From contig JAJXWJ010000001.1 in the NCBI GenBank assembly GCA_021781655.1, positions 54,252 to 118,251 of the forward strand: a stretch of DNA of 64,000 nt, read 5' to 3'. Below the pieces are notes generated by a model that was not told the DNA's origin, made no database searches, and saw only the letters and a program-made list of their open reading frames with translations. Positions 28,491 to 37,880 of the stretch are shown here, piece by piece. Position 1 is the stretch's first letter, and every line of letters begins with the position of its first letter. A program made the position numbers and the translations under genes. Source of the DNA: Bacillota bacterium. GTDB lineage: Bacteria > Bacillota > Clostridia > Clostridiales > Clostridiaceae.

Positions 28491-29828
28491 GTGGATAAAC
28501 TGAGGTTTGGAATTGTAAGCTTAGGCTGCGACAAAAATAGAATAGATTCGGAAACCATACTAGGGAGTGTTCAAGATAAATTTGAAATTGTGAATGACCC
28601 TAAGGATGCGGAAATAATTTTAGTAAATACATGTGGCTTTATAGAAGCATCAAAACAAGAATCTATAAATACAATTATAGAAATGGCGGAATACAAAAGT
28701 AAGTTTAAGTGTAAAATGTTAATAGGAACAGGATGCCTCACACAAAGGTATGGCAAGGAATTAGAAAATCTAATGCCAGAATTAGATGCTATACTTGGAG
28801 TAAATGATTATAAATATTTAAATGAAATAATCAATAATTATTTAAATGAAGGTAAAAAACAATTTTTATGCAATTATAGCGATGAAAATATAAATGAAGG
28901 TAAAAGGGTAATTTCTACAGGAAAGGTTAGTGCTTATGTAAGAATTGCAGAAGGTTGTAATAACAATTGCTCATATTGTATTATTCCTAAAATTAGAGGG
29001 AAATATAGAAGCAGAAAAAGTGAGGATATTATTTTAGAATGTACTTCACTAGCTAAGGAAGGCGTTAAGGAAATCATTATAGTTGCACAAGATACTACAA
29101 AGTATGGAGTAGATTTATATGGCAAAAAAACCTTACCAAAGCTTTTAAATGATATATCAAAAATAGACGGAATAAGCTGGATTAGACTTTTATATTGCTA
29201 TCCAGAAGAAATAACAGACGAATTAATAGCTGAAATGGCTAGCAATGAAAAAATTTGCAAATATATCGATATGCCTATTCAGCATATTAGTAATGATATT
29301 TTAAAAGCTATGAGAAGAAGAACTAGAAAAGAAGAAATAAAGTCCAATATTTTCAAAATGAAAAAAGAAATTAATAATCTTGTCCTTCGAACATCTTTAA
29401 TTGTAGGATTTCCTGGAGAAACAGAAGAAAATTTTAATGAAATGTTAGATTTCATTAAGGAAGTTAGATTTGATAAACTTGGAGTATTTAAATATTCTGA
29501 AGAAGAAGGAACTTTAGCCGCTGAAATGGAAAATCAAATTTCAGAGGAAATCAAAGAAGAAAGAGAAGAAGCTTTAATGGTAGTTCAACAGCAAATCTCA
29601 AAAGAAATTAATGAAAATAAGCTAGGTAATATATACCAAGTTGTTGTTGAAGGTAAAAATGAGGATTATTTTTATGGAAGAAGCTTTGAAATGGCTCCAG
29701 AAATTGACGGTCAAATATTTTTTAAGAGCGACAAAACAGTAGAAGCTGGAACTTTTGTGAAAGTTAAAATAACAAAAAGCTTAGAATATGATTTAATAGG
29801 GGTTGTGTGTGATGAATCTTGCAAATAG
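28491..29828 (+). CDS. rimO: Ribosomal protein S12 methylthiotransferase RimO
   Basis: Radical-SAM enzyme that methylthiolates an Asp of ribosomal protein S12. The UPF0004 domain starts [15 protein letters not shown] and has [11 protein letters not shown]; the radical-SAM motif is [13 protein letters not shown] (CX3CX2C); a TRAM domain closes the 445-residue protein. EASKQES separates RimO from MiaB. The start is GTG at 28491 with AGGAGG upstream. The 3' end overlaps pgsA by 17 bases. Confidence 0.95.
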   Translation: MDKLRFGIVSLGCDKNRIDSETILGSVQDKFEIVNDPKDAEIILVNTCGFIEASKQESINTIIEMAEYKSKFKCKMLIGTGCLTQRYGKELENLMPELDAILGVNDYKYLNEIINNYLNEGKKQFLCNYSDENINEGKRVISTGKVSAYVRIAEGCNNNCSYCIIPKIRGKYRSRKSEDIILECTSLAKEGVKEIIIVAQDTTKYGVDLYGKKTLPKLLNDISKIDGISWIRLLYCYPEEITDELIAEMASNEKICKYIDMPIQHISNDILKAMRRRTRKEEIKSNIFKMKKEINNLVLRTSLIVGFPGETEENFNEMLDFIKEVRFDKLGVFKYSEEEGTLAAEMENQISEEIKEEREEALMVVQQQISKEINENKLGNIYQVVVEGKNEDYFYGRSFEMAPEIDGQIFFKSDKTVEAGTFVKVKITKSLEYDLIGVVCDESCK

Positions 29829-30387
29829 ATTAACAGTTCTTAGAATAATTTTAGTCCCTGTATTTTTAATTTTTATTGACATTAAAGGTATTCCCTATGG
29901 GATAACTATTGCAACAGGAATTTTCATTATTGCAGCCTTGACTGATAAGTTAGACGGATACATTGCTAGAAGTAGAAATCAAATAACTCGTTTTGGTAAA
30001 TTGATGGATCCTTTAGCAGATAAGCTTTTAGTATCTGCTGCACTCATATCTTTAGTTGAACTTGGAACTATTTATAGCTGGGTAGCAGTAATAATTATTG
30101 CAAGAGAATTTGCTGTAACTGGTCTTAGATCTGTTGCTGCATCTGATGGTATAGTTATTGCGGCCAGTTGGTGGGGAAAAATTAAAACCGTAATTCAAAT
30201 AGTTGCAATAATTATTGCTCTTGTAAATGTTGATATTACAACAGTTAAGCTATATTATTCTTTCGACATAGTAAGTATAATGAGATTGTTAACTGATTTA
30301 TTTATTGGTCTTGCTACTATAGTTACTGTTATTTCTGGATTAGAATTTTTTGTTAAAAACAAACAAGTATTTGCTACAGATAAGTGA
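29812..30387 (+). CDS. pgsA: CDP-diacylglycerol-glycerol-3-phosphate phosphatidyltransferase
   Basis: Committed step of phosphatidylglycerol synthesis in the inner membrane. The CDP-alcohol motif DGX2ARX8GX3DX3D is intact ([19 protein letters not shown] then PLADK). The 191-residue protein has about five membrane segments. The ATG at 29812 is preferred over a TGT-ATG context upstream because AGGGG sits 7 bases before it. It overlaps rimO, so the two are probably coupled; recA follows with its own promoter. Confidence 0.94.
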   Translation: MNLANRLTVLRIILVPVFLIFIDIKGIPYGITIATGIFIIAALTDKLDGYIARSRNQITRFGKLMDPLADKLLVSAALISLVELGTIYSWVAVIIIAREFAVTGLRSVAASDGIVIAASWWGKIKTVIQIVAIIIALVNVDITTVKLYYSFDIVSIMRLLTDLFIGLATIVTVISGLEFFVKNKQVFATDK

Positions 30388-30445
30388 TTAAAGCTTCATA
30401 ATTTGGGATATAATTATAGAAAAACATTTTATTTTTTTTATACAG

Positions 30446-30493
30446 TTGACCTTAAAAGGATAATATTATATAATTAATACAGAACATGCGTTC
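30446..30493 (+). promoter_or_regulatory. recA promoter and perfect LexA box
   Basis: TTGACC (30446-30451) and TATAAT (30469-30474) with a 17-base spacer, followed by GAACATGCGTTC (30482-30493). That is a perfect GAAC-N4-GTTC LexA box at the expected transcription start. It fits direct SOS control of recA by the LexA encoded at 3.6 kb. Confidence 0.9.
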
Positions 30494-30533
30494 GTTCAAT
30501 TGAAAGGTTGGTGAACCCTTAGGGGAATTTATA

Positions 30534-31595
30534 ATGGATAATGAAAAATTAAAAGCTTTAGAAGCTGCTATTGGTCAGATTGAGAAACAATTTGGTAAAG
30601 GTTCAATAATGAAATTAGGAGAACATAGTTCTTTAGATGTAGACTCAATATCAACAGGATGTCTATCTTTAGATATAGCATTGGGTATTGGTGGAGTACC
30701 AAGAGGTAGGGTAGTAGAAATATACGGACCAGAATCTTCAGGTAAAACTACAGTGGCACTTCATATTATTGCTGAAGCACAAAAAAATGGAGGTACAGCT
30801 GCCTTTATTGATGCAGAACATGCGTTAGACCCATCCTATGCAAGAGTATTAGGTGTTGATACTGAAAACTTAATCGTATCTCAGCCAGATACAGGTGAAC
30901 AAGCACTAGAAATCGCAGAAGCTTTAGTAAGGTCAAATGCTATTGATGTAATTGTAGTTGACTCCGTGGCAGCATTAGTTCCTAAAGCTGAAATAGAAGG
31001 AGAAATGGGAGATTCCCATGTTGGTTTACAAGCAAGACTTATGTCTCAAGCACTTAGAAAACTTACAGGTTCTATTAACAAATCAAAATGTGTAACTATA
31101 TTTATTAATCAGCTTAGAGAAAAAGTTGGAGTTATGTTTGGTAACCCTGAAACAACTACAGGTGGTAGAGCATTAAAGTTTTATGCTTCAGTAAGAATGG
31201 ACATTAGAAGAATAGAATCGATAAAATCTGGAGAAGAAGTTATTGGAAATAGAACTAGACTTAAAGTTGTAAAAAACAAAATTGCAGCACCATTTAAACA
31301 AGCTGAATTTGATATTATGTATAACGAAGGTATATCAAAAGAAGGTAATGTAATAGATACTGGTGTTAAAGAAGAGATAATCCAAAAAAGTGGAGCATGG
31401 TTTTCTTATGGAGACGTAAGACTTGGACAAGGAAGAGAAAATTCTAAACAATACTTGAAAGATAATCCTAAATTGAGATTAGAAATTGAAAATAAGATTA
31501 GAGAAAAATATGAGCTTCCTTTAGCTGAACTCCAAGAACCTGCAAAAGCACCAGCTGAAGAAAAAAAATCTTCAAAAAAGAATGAAGTTGTATAG
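30534..31595 (+). CDS. recA: Recombinase RecA
   Basis: Strand-exchange ATPase and co-protease for LexA. Walker A is GPESSGKTT, Walker [11 protein letters not shown], and the L2 region has [22 protein letters not shown]. The length of 353 residues and the charged Lys/Glu tail are normal. An LexA box overlaps its start site, and a strong terminator follows, so it is transcribed alone. Confidence 0.98.
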   Translation: MDNEKLKALEAAIGQIEKQFGKGSIMKLGEHSSLDVDSISTGCLSLDIALGIGGVPRGRVVEIYGPESSGKTTVALHIIAEAQKNGGTAAFIDAEHALDPSYARVLGVDTENLIVSQPDTGEQALEIAEALVRSNAIDVIVVDSVAALVPKAEIEGEMGDSHVGLQARLMSQALRKLTGSINKSKCVTIFINQLREKVGVMFGNPETTTGGRALKFYASVRMDIRRIESIKSGEEVIGNRTRLKVVKNKIAAPFKQAEFDIMYNEGISKEGNVIDTGVKEEIIQKSGAWFSYGDVRLGQGRENSKQYLKDNPKLRLEIENKIREKYELPLAELQEPAKAPAEEKKSSKKNEVV

Positions 31596-31600
31596 CAATT

Positions 31601-31648
31601 TAAAAAGCATAAGATTTGATTTAACGAAGTCAAATCTTATGCTTTTTA
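31601..31648 (+). terminator. Strong intrinsic terminator after recA
   Basis: Perfect 18-base inverted repeat AAAAAGCATAAGATTTGA (31601-31618) and its complement (31629-31646), ending in a T-run. The symmetrical A and T tails mean it could act on both strands. Confidence 0.9.
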
Positions 31649-31810
31649 TCAGCTTGACAGCGATAATAAATTAATATAAAATTAAATGGTATACAAATAC
31701 TGGTTTAGCATATTCAAATAATTGCCAATTGAATAAATATGACACCTTTTCTAGCTTTCTTATATTAGATAGACATATAACGAGAGAAAAGCAAAGGAGG
31801 TGTTTCGGCA

Positions 31811-33355
31811 ATGGATAGTAGAGTTATGATTGCCTTAATCATTGCATGTACAGCTATAATCATAGTAGCTATAGAATTATATTTTAGAAAAAATCATGCT
31901 TGGGCTAAAATTGCAAAAGCTGATGAAGAAGCTAAAGGTATTTTGGAAAAAGCTACACGAGAAGCCGAATCAATGAAAAAGGAATCTATTCTTGAAGCAA
32001 AGGAAGAAGTTCACAAGCTTAGGACTGATTTTGAAAAGGAATCAAGAGAAAGAAGAACAGAAATCCAAAGATTAGAGAGAAGAAATCTTCAAAGGGAAGA
32101 AGCTCTTGATAAAAAGAGTGAACTTATTGAGAAAAGAGAAGAATCTTTAAACGCACGTGAAAGTGCACTAGAGGCAAAAGAAGTTAATTTAGAAGAATTA
32201 TATCAAAATCGAAGAAAAGAACTTGAGAAGTTATCTAGTCTTTCTTCTGAAGAAGCTAAACAAATATTGCTTGATGAAATCAGTAAAGAAATTAAGCATG
32301 AAGCAGCCGTTATGATAAAAGAAGTAGAGGCAAAGGCAAAAGAGGAAGCAGACAAAAAATCTAGAGAAATAATAACATGTGCAATTCAAAGATGTGCTGC
32401 CGATCATGTTGCCGAATCTACTGTTTATGTTGTAGCCCTACCAAACGATGAAATGAAGGGTAGAATTATTGGTAGAGAAGGTAGAAACATAAGAGCATTG
32501 GAAACTCTTACTGGTATTGATTTGATAATAGATGATACACCAGAAGCAGTGATTCTTTCAGGGTTTGATCCTATAAGAAGAGAAGTTGCTAGAATAGCAC
32601 TTGAAAAACTAATATTGGATGGTAGAATACATCCAGCTAGGATTGAAGAAATGGTTGAAAAAGCTAAAAAAGAAGTTGAAAATGATATCAAAGAGGAAGG
32701 CGAACAAGCTACATTTGAAACTGGTGTTCATGGATTACATGCTGAAATAATAAGGCTTTTAGGCAGGCTTAAATACAGAACAAGTTATGGTCAGAATGTT
32801 TTAAAACATTCTATTGAAGTATCATATTTGGCAGGATTTATGGCTTCTGAGCTTGGCATTGATCCAACAATCGCAAAACGAGCAGGTTTACTTCATGATA
32901 TAGGAAAAGCTGTAGATCACGAAGTTGAAGGACCACATGCTATACTTGGTGCTGAAGTTGCTAAAAAGTATCATGAATCTCCTATAATAGTTAATGCTAT
33001 ATCAGCACATCATGGAGATGTTGAGCCTCAATCTTTAGAAGCTATACTTGTTCAAGCAGCAGATGCTATATCGGCTGCAAGGCCTGGTGCTAGAAGAGAA
33101 ACCTTAGAAGCGTATATTAAACGTTTAGAAAAATTAGAAGAAATATCAAATTCTTACGAAGGCGTAGAAAAGTCATATGCCATTCAGGCTGGAAGAGAAG
33201 TTAGAATTATGGTTAAACCAGAAAGTGTTGATGATGCGGGCTCGATTGAAATGGCTAGGAGTATTGTAAAGAGGATTGAAAATGAATTAGAATATCCTGG
33301 TCAAATTAAAATTAATGTAATAAGAGAAACCCGTGCTATTGAATATGCAAAATAA
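31811..33355 (+). CDS. rny: Ribonuclease Y
   Basis: Membrane-anchored endoribonuclease that starts mRNA decay in many Firmicutes. It has one N-terminal membrane helix ([20 protein letters not shown]), a long coiled coil (about residues 30-200), a KH domain ([19 protein letters not shown]) and an HD domain with [12 protein letters not shown]. The 514-residue length is standard. AAAGGAGGTG precedes the ATG; TTGACA at 31653-31658 may be its -35. A hairpin terminator follows. Confidence 0.97.
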   Translation: MDSRVMIALIIACTAIIIVAIELYFRKNHAWAKIAKADEEAKGILEKATREAESMKKESILEAKEEVHKLRTDFEKESRERRTEIQRLERRNLQREEALDKKSELIEKREESLNARESALEAKEVNLEELYQNRRKELEKLSSLSSEEAKQILLDEISKEIKHEAAVMIKEVEAKAKEEADKKSREIITCAIQRCAADHVAESTVYVVALPNDEMKGRIIGREGRNIRALETLTGIDLIIDDTPEAVILSGFDPIRREVARIALEKLILDGRIHPARIEEMVEKAKKEVENDIKEEGEQATFETGVHGLHAEIIRLLGRLKYRTSYGQNVLKHSIEVSYLAGFMASELGIDPTIAKRAGLLHDIGKAVDHEVEGPHAILGAEVAKKYHESPIIVNAISAHHGDVEPQSLEAILVQAADAISAARPGARRETLEAYIKRLEKLEEISNSYEGVEKSYAIQAGREVRIMVKPESVDDAGSIEMARSIVKRIENELEYPGQIKINVIRETRAIEYAK

Positions 33356-33368
33356 ATTATAATAAAAT

Positions 33369-33408
33369 AAAAAACCCTATCTCTTTTTAAAAGAGATAGG
33401 GTTTTTTA
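33369..33408. terminator. Intrinsic terminator after rny
   Basis: Long perfect stem AAAACCCTATCTCTTTT / AAAAGAGATAGGGTTTT (33371-33405) with A and T runs on both sides; works at least for rny and possibly for both strands. Confidence 0.9.
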
Positions 33409-33437
33409 TTTTATTTAAAAATTATTTATAAATAATA

Positions 33438-33464
33438 AAAGGAATTTTTTAATATATGTAGAAT
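33438..33464 (+). promoter_or_regulatory. Sigma-H type promoter of spoVS
   Basis: AAAGGAATT (33438-33446) matches the -35 consensus RNAGGAWWW and GTAGAAT (33458-33464) matches the -10 RNNGAAT, with an 11-base spacer. Sigma-H control of spoVS is known in B. subtilis, which supports the call. Confidence 0.8.
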
Positions 33465-33532
33465 AATATACCTATAAAGTCATATTTGAATTAACTAATA
33501 TAAGATGTAACAAATTTATAGGAGGGTTATTT

Positions 33533-33793
33533 ATGGAAGTATTAAAAGTTTCAGCAAAATCTAATCCAAATTCAGTAGCTGGTGCTTTGGCTGGAGTAAT
33601 TAGAGAAAAAGGGGCAGCAGAGATTCAAGCAATAGGTGCAGGAGCAATTAATCAAGCAGTAAAAGCTATTGCTATAGCAAGAGGCTTTGTAGCACCAAGC
33701 GGAATAGATTTAGTGTGTGTCCCAGCATTTACAGATATAGAAATCGAAGGAGAAGAAAGAACAGCAATTAAATTGATTGTTCAACCAAGATGA
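33533..33793 (+). CDS. spoVS: Stage V sporulation protein S
   Basis: An 86-residue Alba-fold protein required for normal sporulation and linked to septation. The sequence is almost the family consensus: EVLKVSAKSNPNSVAGALAG, IGAGAINQAVKAIAIARG and the IKLIVQPR end. A GGAGGG ribosome binding site precedes the ATG. It is transcribed alone from a sigma-H type promoter. Confidence 0.97.
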   Translation: MEVLKVSAKSNPNSVAGALAGVIREKGAAEIQAIGAGAINQAVKAIAIARGFVAPSGIDLVCVPAFTDIEIEGEERTAIKLIVQPR

Positions 33794-33810
33794 AATTAAA
33801 AAATATTAAA

Positions 33811-33846
33811 AAAGGTCTTGATAAATTGGAGCAAGACCTTTCATTT
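33811..33846 (+). terminator. Probable terminator after spoVS
   Basis: Perfect ten-base stem AAAGGTCTTG (33811-33820) and CAAGACCTTT (33832-33841). The T-tail is short (TTTCATTTAT), so termination may be incomplete. Confidence 0.65.
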
Positions 33847-33905
33847 ATAATTAAAATGGTGTAAAATAAAAAAGCCGCAGTGAAAGCATTATATTATGAA
33901 ATGAA

Positions 33906-33965
33906 ACTCATTTCATGAAAATCTTTTCAACTTTACTTGAAATGAGTAGAAATAAGTGTTAAAAT
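33906..33965 (+). promoter_or_regulatory. ptsH promoter with an inverted repeat over the -35
   Basis: TTGAAA (33937-33942) and TAAAAT (33960-33965) are 17 bases apart. A perfect inverted repeat, ACTCATTTCA (33906-33915) and TGAAATGAGT (33938-33947), overlaps the -35, suggesting an operator or upstream structure. The regulator is unknown. Confidence 0.6.
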
Positions 33966-34011
33966 ACTATCATTGGCAGGTACATAAAATAAATATACAG
34001 AGGTGGATATA

Positions 34012-34272
34012 ATGGTAACAAAAGAAGCTAAAGTAAAAAGCACAACTGGTTTACATGCTAGACCAGCAACTTTATTAGTAAAAAAAGCATCTTCTTTTAA
34101 GTCAGATGTTAGTATCGAATACAATGGTAAAAAGGCTAACGTTAAAAGCTTAATAGGAGTTTTATCATTAGGAGTAGGCAAAGACGCAAGTGTTAAAGTT
34201 ATTGCTTCTGGTGATGATGAAACATTAGCAGTAGAAGAAATTGTTAAATTAATTGAATCTATTGTTGAATAA
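34012..34272 (+). CDS. ptsH: Phosphocarrier protein HPr
   Basis: Phosphorelay protein of the sugar phosphotransferase system and, when phosphorylated on Ser46, corepressor with CcpA. The 86-residue protein has His15 in TGLHARPA and Ser46 in [11 protein letters not shown] at exactly the canonical positions, so it is HPr and not the His-less Crh. The start at 34012 is fixed by AGAGGTGG; an in-frame ATG at 34003 is too close to it. It is monocistronic, unlinked to ptsI. It bears on the cre-like sites at 41-42.5 kb. Confidence 0.94.
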   Translation: MVTKEAKVKSTTGLHARPATLLVKKASSFKSDVSIEYNGKKANVKSLIGVLSLGVGKDASVKVIASGDDETLAVEEIVKLIESIVE

Positions 34273-34301
34273 TTTAAATATGTAGAATATTCTACGTAAA
34301 T

Positions 34302-34330
34302 AAAAAGACGGCATATTGTCGTCTTTTTAT
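34302..34330 (+). terminator. Intrinsic terminator after ptsH
   Basis: Stem AAAAAGACG / CGTCTTTTT with loop GCATATTGT and a T-run. A separate 14-base palindrome GTAGAATATTCTAC precedes it at 34282-34295. Confidence 0.8.
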
Positions 34331-34331
34331 T

Positions 34332-34360
34332 TTGGCATCTTTAAAAAAATATGTTATAAT
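34332..34360 (+). promoter_or_regulatory. Putative promoter of purB
   Basis: TTGGCA (34332-34337) and TATAAT (34355-34360) with a 17-base spacer, 32 bases upstream of the start codon. No purine riboswitch is present. Confidence 0.7.
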
Positions 34361-34392
34361 GAACTGTATTTATGATGCTAGGAGGAATATAA

Positions 34393-35823
34393 ATGAGAAA
34401 TAATTATGAATCACCATTAAATAAAAGATATTCATCAAAGGAAATGTCGTATTTATTTTCAGATGAAATGAAATTTAAAACATGGAGAAAACTATGGATA
34501 GCATTAGCAGAAAGTGAAAAGGAACTAGGTTTAAATATAACAGATGAGCAAATTAATGAATTGAAAACTTTTGCAAGCGATATAAATTATGAAGTTGCAG
34601 AAGCAAGAGAAAAAGAGGTAAGACATGATGTTATGAGTCATGTGTATGCTTATGGGATGCAATGTCCTTCAGCAAAAGGTATAATCCACCTTGGAGCAAC
34701 CAGCTGCTTTGTTGGAGATAATACAGACATTATAATAATGAAGGAAGCATTACTACTGGTTAAAAAGAAAATCATAAATGTAATAAGTCATTTAACAACA
34801 TTTGCACAAAAGTATAAAGCTATGCCTACACTTGGATTTACTCATCTTCAACCAGCTCAATTGACTACAGTAGGAAAGAGAGCAACCCTTTGGATTCAGG
34901 ATTTGGTTTTGGACTTGGAAAATATTGAGTTTGTTATAGAAACATTAAAATTGAGAGGTGTAAAAGGCACTACTGGAACTCAAGCAAGCTTCATGGAATT
35001 GTTTAATGGTGATGAAGAAAAAATAAAGGAATTAGAAAGAAAGGTCACTAAAAAAATGGGCTTTCTTAAGGCATATGGAGTAACTGGTCAAACTTACCCT
35101 AGAAAAGTTGATTCAACTGTACTTAATACATTATCTGAAGTCGCACAAAGTGCATATAAATTTAGTAATGATTTAAGAATACTTCAAAGCTTAAAAGAAA
35201 TGGAAGAACCTTTTGAAAAAAATCAAATTGGATCTTCTGCTATGGCATACAAGAGAAATCCTATGAGATCAGAAAGAATTAGTGCGCTTTCTAGATATAT
35301 CATAGTAAATTCTTTAAATCCAGCCATTACAGCCGGAACACAATGGTTTGAAAGAACTTTAGATGATTCTGCGAACAAAAGAATCGCAGTTGCCGAGGCT
35401 TTTCTTGCTCTTGATGGTGTTCTTAACTTATATATAAATATTTCAAGTAATCTAGTTGTTTATCCTAAGGTAATAGCTGCAAGATTAAACGCTGAACTTC
35501 CATTTATGGCTACAGAAAATATTTTGATGGAGGCAGTAAAAAGAGGTGGAGATAGACAAGAGTTACATGAAAAAATTAGAGTTTATTCTATGGAAACAGG
35601 TAAAAGGGTTAAAGAAGAAGGGCTTGATAATGATTTGATGGTAAGAATTGCAAAAGATTCAGCCTTTAAGTTAGAAGAAAATGATGTTTTGACTATTTTA
35701 GATGCTAAAAACTTTATAGGAAGAGCCCCAGGACAAGTTGATGATTTTATTAATGAATATGTGAAACCAATTTTAGAAAATAATAAAAATAGCTTAGATG
35801 TTAATGTTGAAATTAACGTGTAA
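34393..35823 (+). CDS. purB: Adenylosuccinate lyase
   Basis: Cleaves SAICAR and adenylosuccinate in purine synthesis. The fumarase/ASL superfamily signature GSSAMAYKRNPMRSE is intact, and the conserved HLGATSCFVGDNTD and GFTHLQPAQLTTVGKR segments carry the active-site His residues. At 476 residues it is the longer clostridial/eukaryotic-like form rather than the 430-residue Bacillus form. AGGAGG precedes the ATG. It stands apart from other pur genes. Confidence 0.95.
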   Translation: MRNNYESPLNKRYSSKEMSYLFSDEMKFKTWRKLWIALAESEKELGLNITDEQINELKTFASDINYEVAEAREKEVRHDVMSHVYAYGMQCPSAKGIIHLGATSCFVGDNTDIIIMKEALLLVKKKIINVISHLTTFAQKYKAMPTLGFTHLQPAQLTTVGKRATLWIQDLVLDLENIEFVIETLKLRGVKGTTGTQASFMELFNGDEEKIKELERKVTKKMGFLKAYGVTGQTYPRKVDSTVLNTLSEVAQSAYKFSNDLRILQSLKEMEEPFEKNQIGSSAMAYKRNPMRSERISALSRYIIVNSLNPAITAGTQWFERTLDDSANKRIAVAEAFLALDGVLNLYINISSNLVVYPKVIAARLNAELPFMATENILMEAVKRGGDRQELHEKIRVYSMETGKRVKEEGLDNDLMVRIAKDSAFKLEENDVLTILDAKNFIGRAPGQVDDFINEYVKPILENNKNSLDVNVEINV

Positions 35824-35920
35824 ATATATCAAGTTTTCGATGCATTGTTTGAAAATACAGGTGTATAGGCTAGTTTAGAAGCTGTAAAATAAAATAATAT
35901 GGTCTTTTCCATAAGTATAT

Positions 35921-36032
35921 ATTACGAACTAAGGGATTACTTAAATTGGTTTGAAAGAGAAATGCAATAGTTTTAACTAAAGCAAACTGCGACTCGCCTT
36001 CAATCATTTTAAAGTTTTGCTTGGTTCGTTAT
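35921..36032. repeat. Hairpin-bounded intergenic element (copy B)
   Basis: ATTACGAACTAAG (35921-35933) can pair with CTTGGTTCGTTAT (36020-36032) with one mismatch and one G-U pair. The same ends (ATTACGAACTAA and TTGGTTCGT) bound the hairpin at 5391-5470, in the same orientation, while the interiors differ. The right end overlaps the -35 of the next gene. Confidence 0.45.
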
Positions 36033-36048
36033 TTTTATATTGTATAAT
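36021..36048 (+). promoter_or_regulatory. Putative promoter of the CPBP gene
   Basis: TTGGTT (36021-36026) and TATAAT (36043-36048) with a 16-base spacer, 34 bases before the chosen start. The -35 lies inside the right arm of the hairpin element. Confidence 0.55.
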
Positions 36049-36081
36049 AGATTTTATATTACATATTGGAGAATGATAGAG

Positions 36082-36894
36082 ATGAATAAATTAATAACAT
36101 ATTTAAAAGAAAAGCATACGGTTATACTAGGGGTAGTAATTGCAGTGATTTTTTTAGTTACATTGAGAGTTTCGGGTTTAGCTGTACAATATATTATAAA
36201 AGCTAAAGGTTATACAGCAATGTTACTAGAGGAGATTGGGGCAATGATTGTCTCAATAATAATATTGTATATTACCGGCATGAATCACATTTTAAGAAAA
36301 AAAGGGAAAGGGATAATAAGAGGACTTTATATAGGTGGGTTTTTAGTCGTTATTGGTGTTATTGCGCTAGCTAATAGCTTTGTTAATATAACCAATAAAA
36401 CAAATAATAGTCATATCCAGCCTTTGTTTCAAATTATAATGTTTATTGCTACGATGTTAGCAGTAGGCATAACAGAAGAATTTACATTTAGAGGTACTAT
36501 ATTAAATCTTTATATTGATAAATTTGGAAGAAACAGAAAAGGAATATGCGTTTCTATTGTTTTATCTAGCATCATTTTTGGTGCGGCTCATGTATCTAAT
36601 ATTTTATCTGGAGCTTCCCTTAAAGGAGCGTTTATCCAAGCTTGTGGAGCTGCAATTTTAGGAGCACTACTTGCAGCCATATATTTAAGATCAGGTAATA
36701 TATTTGTAGTTGTAATCTTACATGCGTTTAACGACTTTAGTGTTTTGATAGGGTCAGGATTTTTTGGAATAGGTTCACCTACAAATGTAGTAAATTCATA
36801 TAGTTATTTAAATCTTATAGGCTTATGTATATATTTGATTCCAATTTTAGTATTATTAAGAAAAAATAAAACAGAAGAAATCATCAAAATTTAA
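36082..36894 (+). CDS. CPBP family intramembrane glutamic endopeptidase
   Basis: A 270-residue membrane protein of the CPBP/Abi (Rce1-like) family with about seven membrane segments. The conserved motifs are EEFTFRGTILN (Glu-Glu plus Arg), FGAAHVSN and LHAFNDF, which hold the catalytic Glu and His residues. Members process prenylated proteins or peptides or give bacteriocin immunity; the role here is open. The ATG at 36082 is 9 bases after TGGAGA; the ATG at 36073 touches that site. It converges on yitT with 16 bases between and no clear terminator. Confidence 0.85.
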   Translation: MNKLITYLKEKHTVILGVVIAVIFLVTLRVSGLAVQYIIKAKGYTAMLLEEIGAMIVSIIILYITGMNHILRKKGKGIIRGLYIGGFLVVIGVIALANSFVNITNKTNNSHIQPLFQIIMFIATMLAVGITEEFTFRGTILNLYIDKFGRNRKGICVSIVLSSIIFGAAHVSNILSGASLKGAFIQACGAAILGALLAAIYLRSGNIFVVVILHAFNDFSVLIGSGFFGIGSPTNVVNSYSYLNLIGLCIYLIPILVLLRKNKTEEIIKI

Positions 36895-36910
36895 ATTATT
36901 TAATATTAGA

Positions 36911-37771
36911 TTACAACGAAGGTACAAAGCCTTTACCTTGAATTTCTGACACATCAGAAATTGTAATAAATGATGTTTTATCAATTTCTCTTACAACTTG
37001 TTTTAATTCGGGTAATTGTGATAATGGAACGATACAAAACAGTATTTTTTTATCTTCTTTTTTATAAACACCCTCTCCATAAAAATAAGTTACGCCTCTA
37101 TTAAGTTCTTTCATAATTACAGATGATATCTCCTCAGGAAAATCAGTTATAATTATTACAGATTTTGATTGATTAAATCCTTTTACTACCTTATCGAATA
37201 CAAAAGAAGTAACATACATAGCAATTAATGTATATAATGCGGTAGGTAAACCAAATATTATGGCACTTATAGCTACAATAACCGTATTAGATGCAAAAGA
37301 AATTTTAGCAATATCGTATTGAGGATATCTAAGTTTTATGAGCATTGATACTATATCGAAGCCTCCGGTTGAACCATGGTGTGAAAATATTAAACCAAAT
37401 GCAAAACCATTTACAACTCCACCATAAAGACAATATAGTAATTTATCATTTATATTTAATATATTTGCTATTGGATGAGTTAAAATAAGAAAAATTGAAA
37501 ATGATAATGTTCCAATAGCGGAATACATTGTAAACCTTCTATTTATTTTTTTTGCACTTATTAAAAATAAGGGTAAATTGAACAAGAATATTAAATAACC
37601 GGCTTGTACTTTAAAAAGATATTGAAAAATAAGACATACACCACTTAGTCCTCCGCTAAGAAGTTTTGCATGTGTCAAGAACATATTAATACTAATTGCA
37701 GCTAAAAAACTGCCCAATAATATACAGCATATGTCTATCAATTTGTCTTTTGTAAATTTTAAATTTTTCAT
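36911..37771 (-). CDS. YitT family membrane protein (DUF161/DUF2179)
   Basis: A 286-residue protein with five or six membrane segments (YitT_membrane domain, about residues 10-200) and a cytoplasmic C-terminal DUF2179 domain (KSVIIITDFPEEISSVIMKELNRGVTYFYGEG). HHGSTGGFDIVSMLI is the family signature. Function is not established for the family. It is monocistronic, divergent from the MFS gene. Confidence 0.85.
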   Translation of the reverse strand: MKNLKFTKDKLIDICCILLGSFLAAISINMFLTHAKLLSGGLSGVCLIFQYLFKVQAGYLIFLFNLPLFLISAKKINRRFTMYSAIGTLSFSIFLILTHPIANILNINDKLLYCLYGGVVNGFAFGLIFSHHGSTGGFDIVSMLIKLRYPQYDIAKISFASNTVIVAISAIIFGLPTALYTLIAMYVTSFVFDKVVKGFNQSKSVIIITDFPEEISSVIMKELNRGVTYFYGEGVYKKEDKKILFCIVPLSQLPELKQVVREIDKTSFITISDVSEIQGKGFVPSL

Positions 37772-37880
37772 ATATCTATCGCCTCACTGATTTAATTAAA
37801 ATTTAAGCCCTATTTATGATAGCAAAAATTTTTCATAAAGGCAAATTTTAATATTAGACTACGAAAGGATGTACATATTT

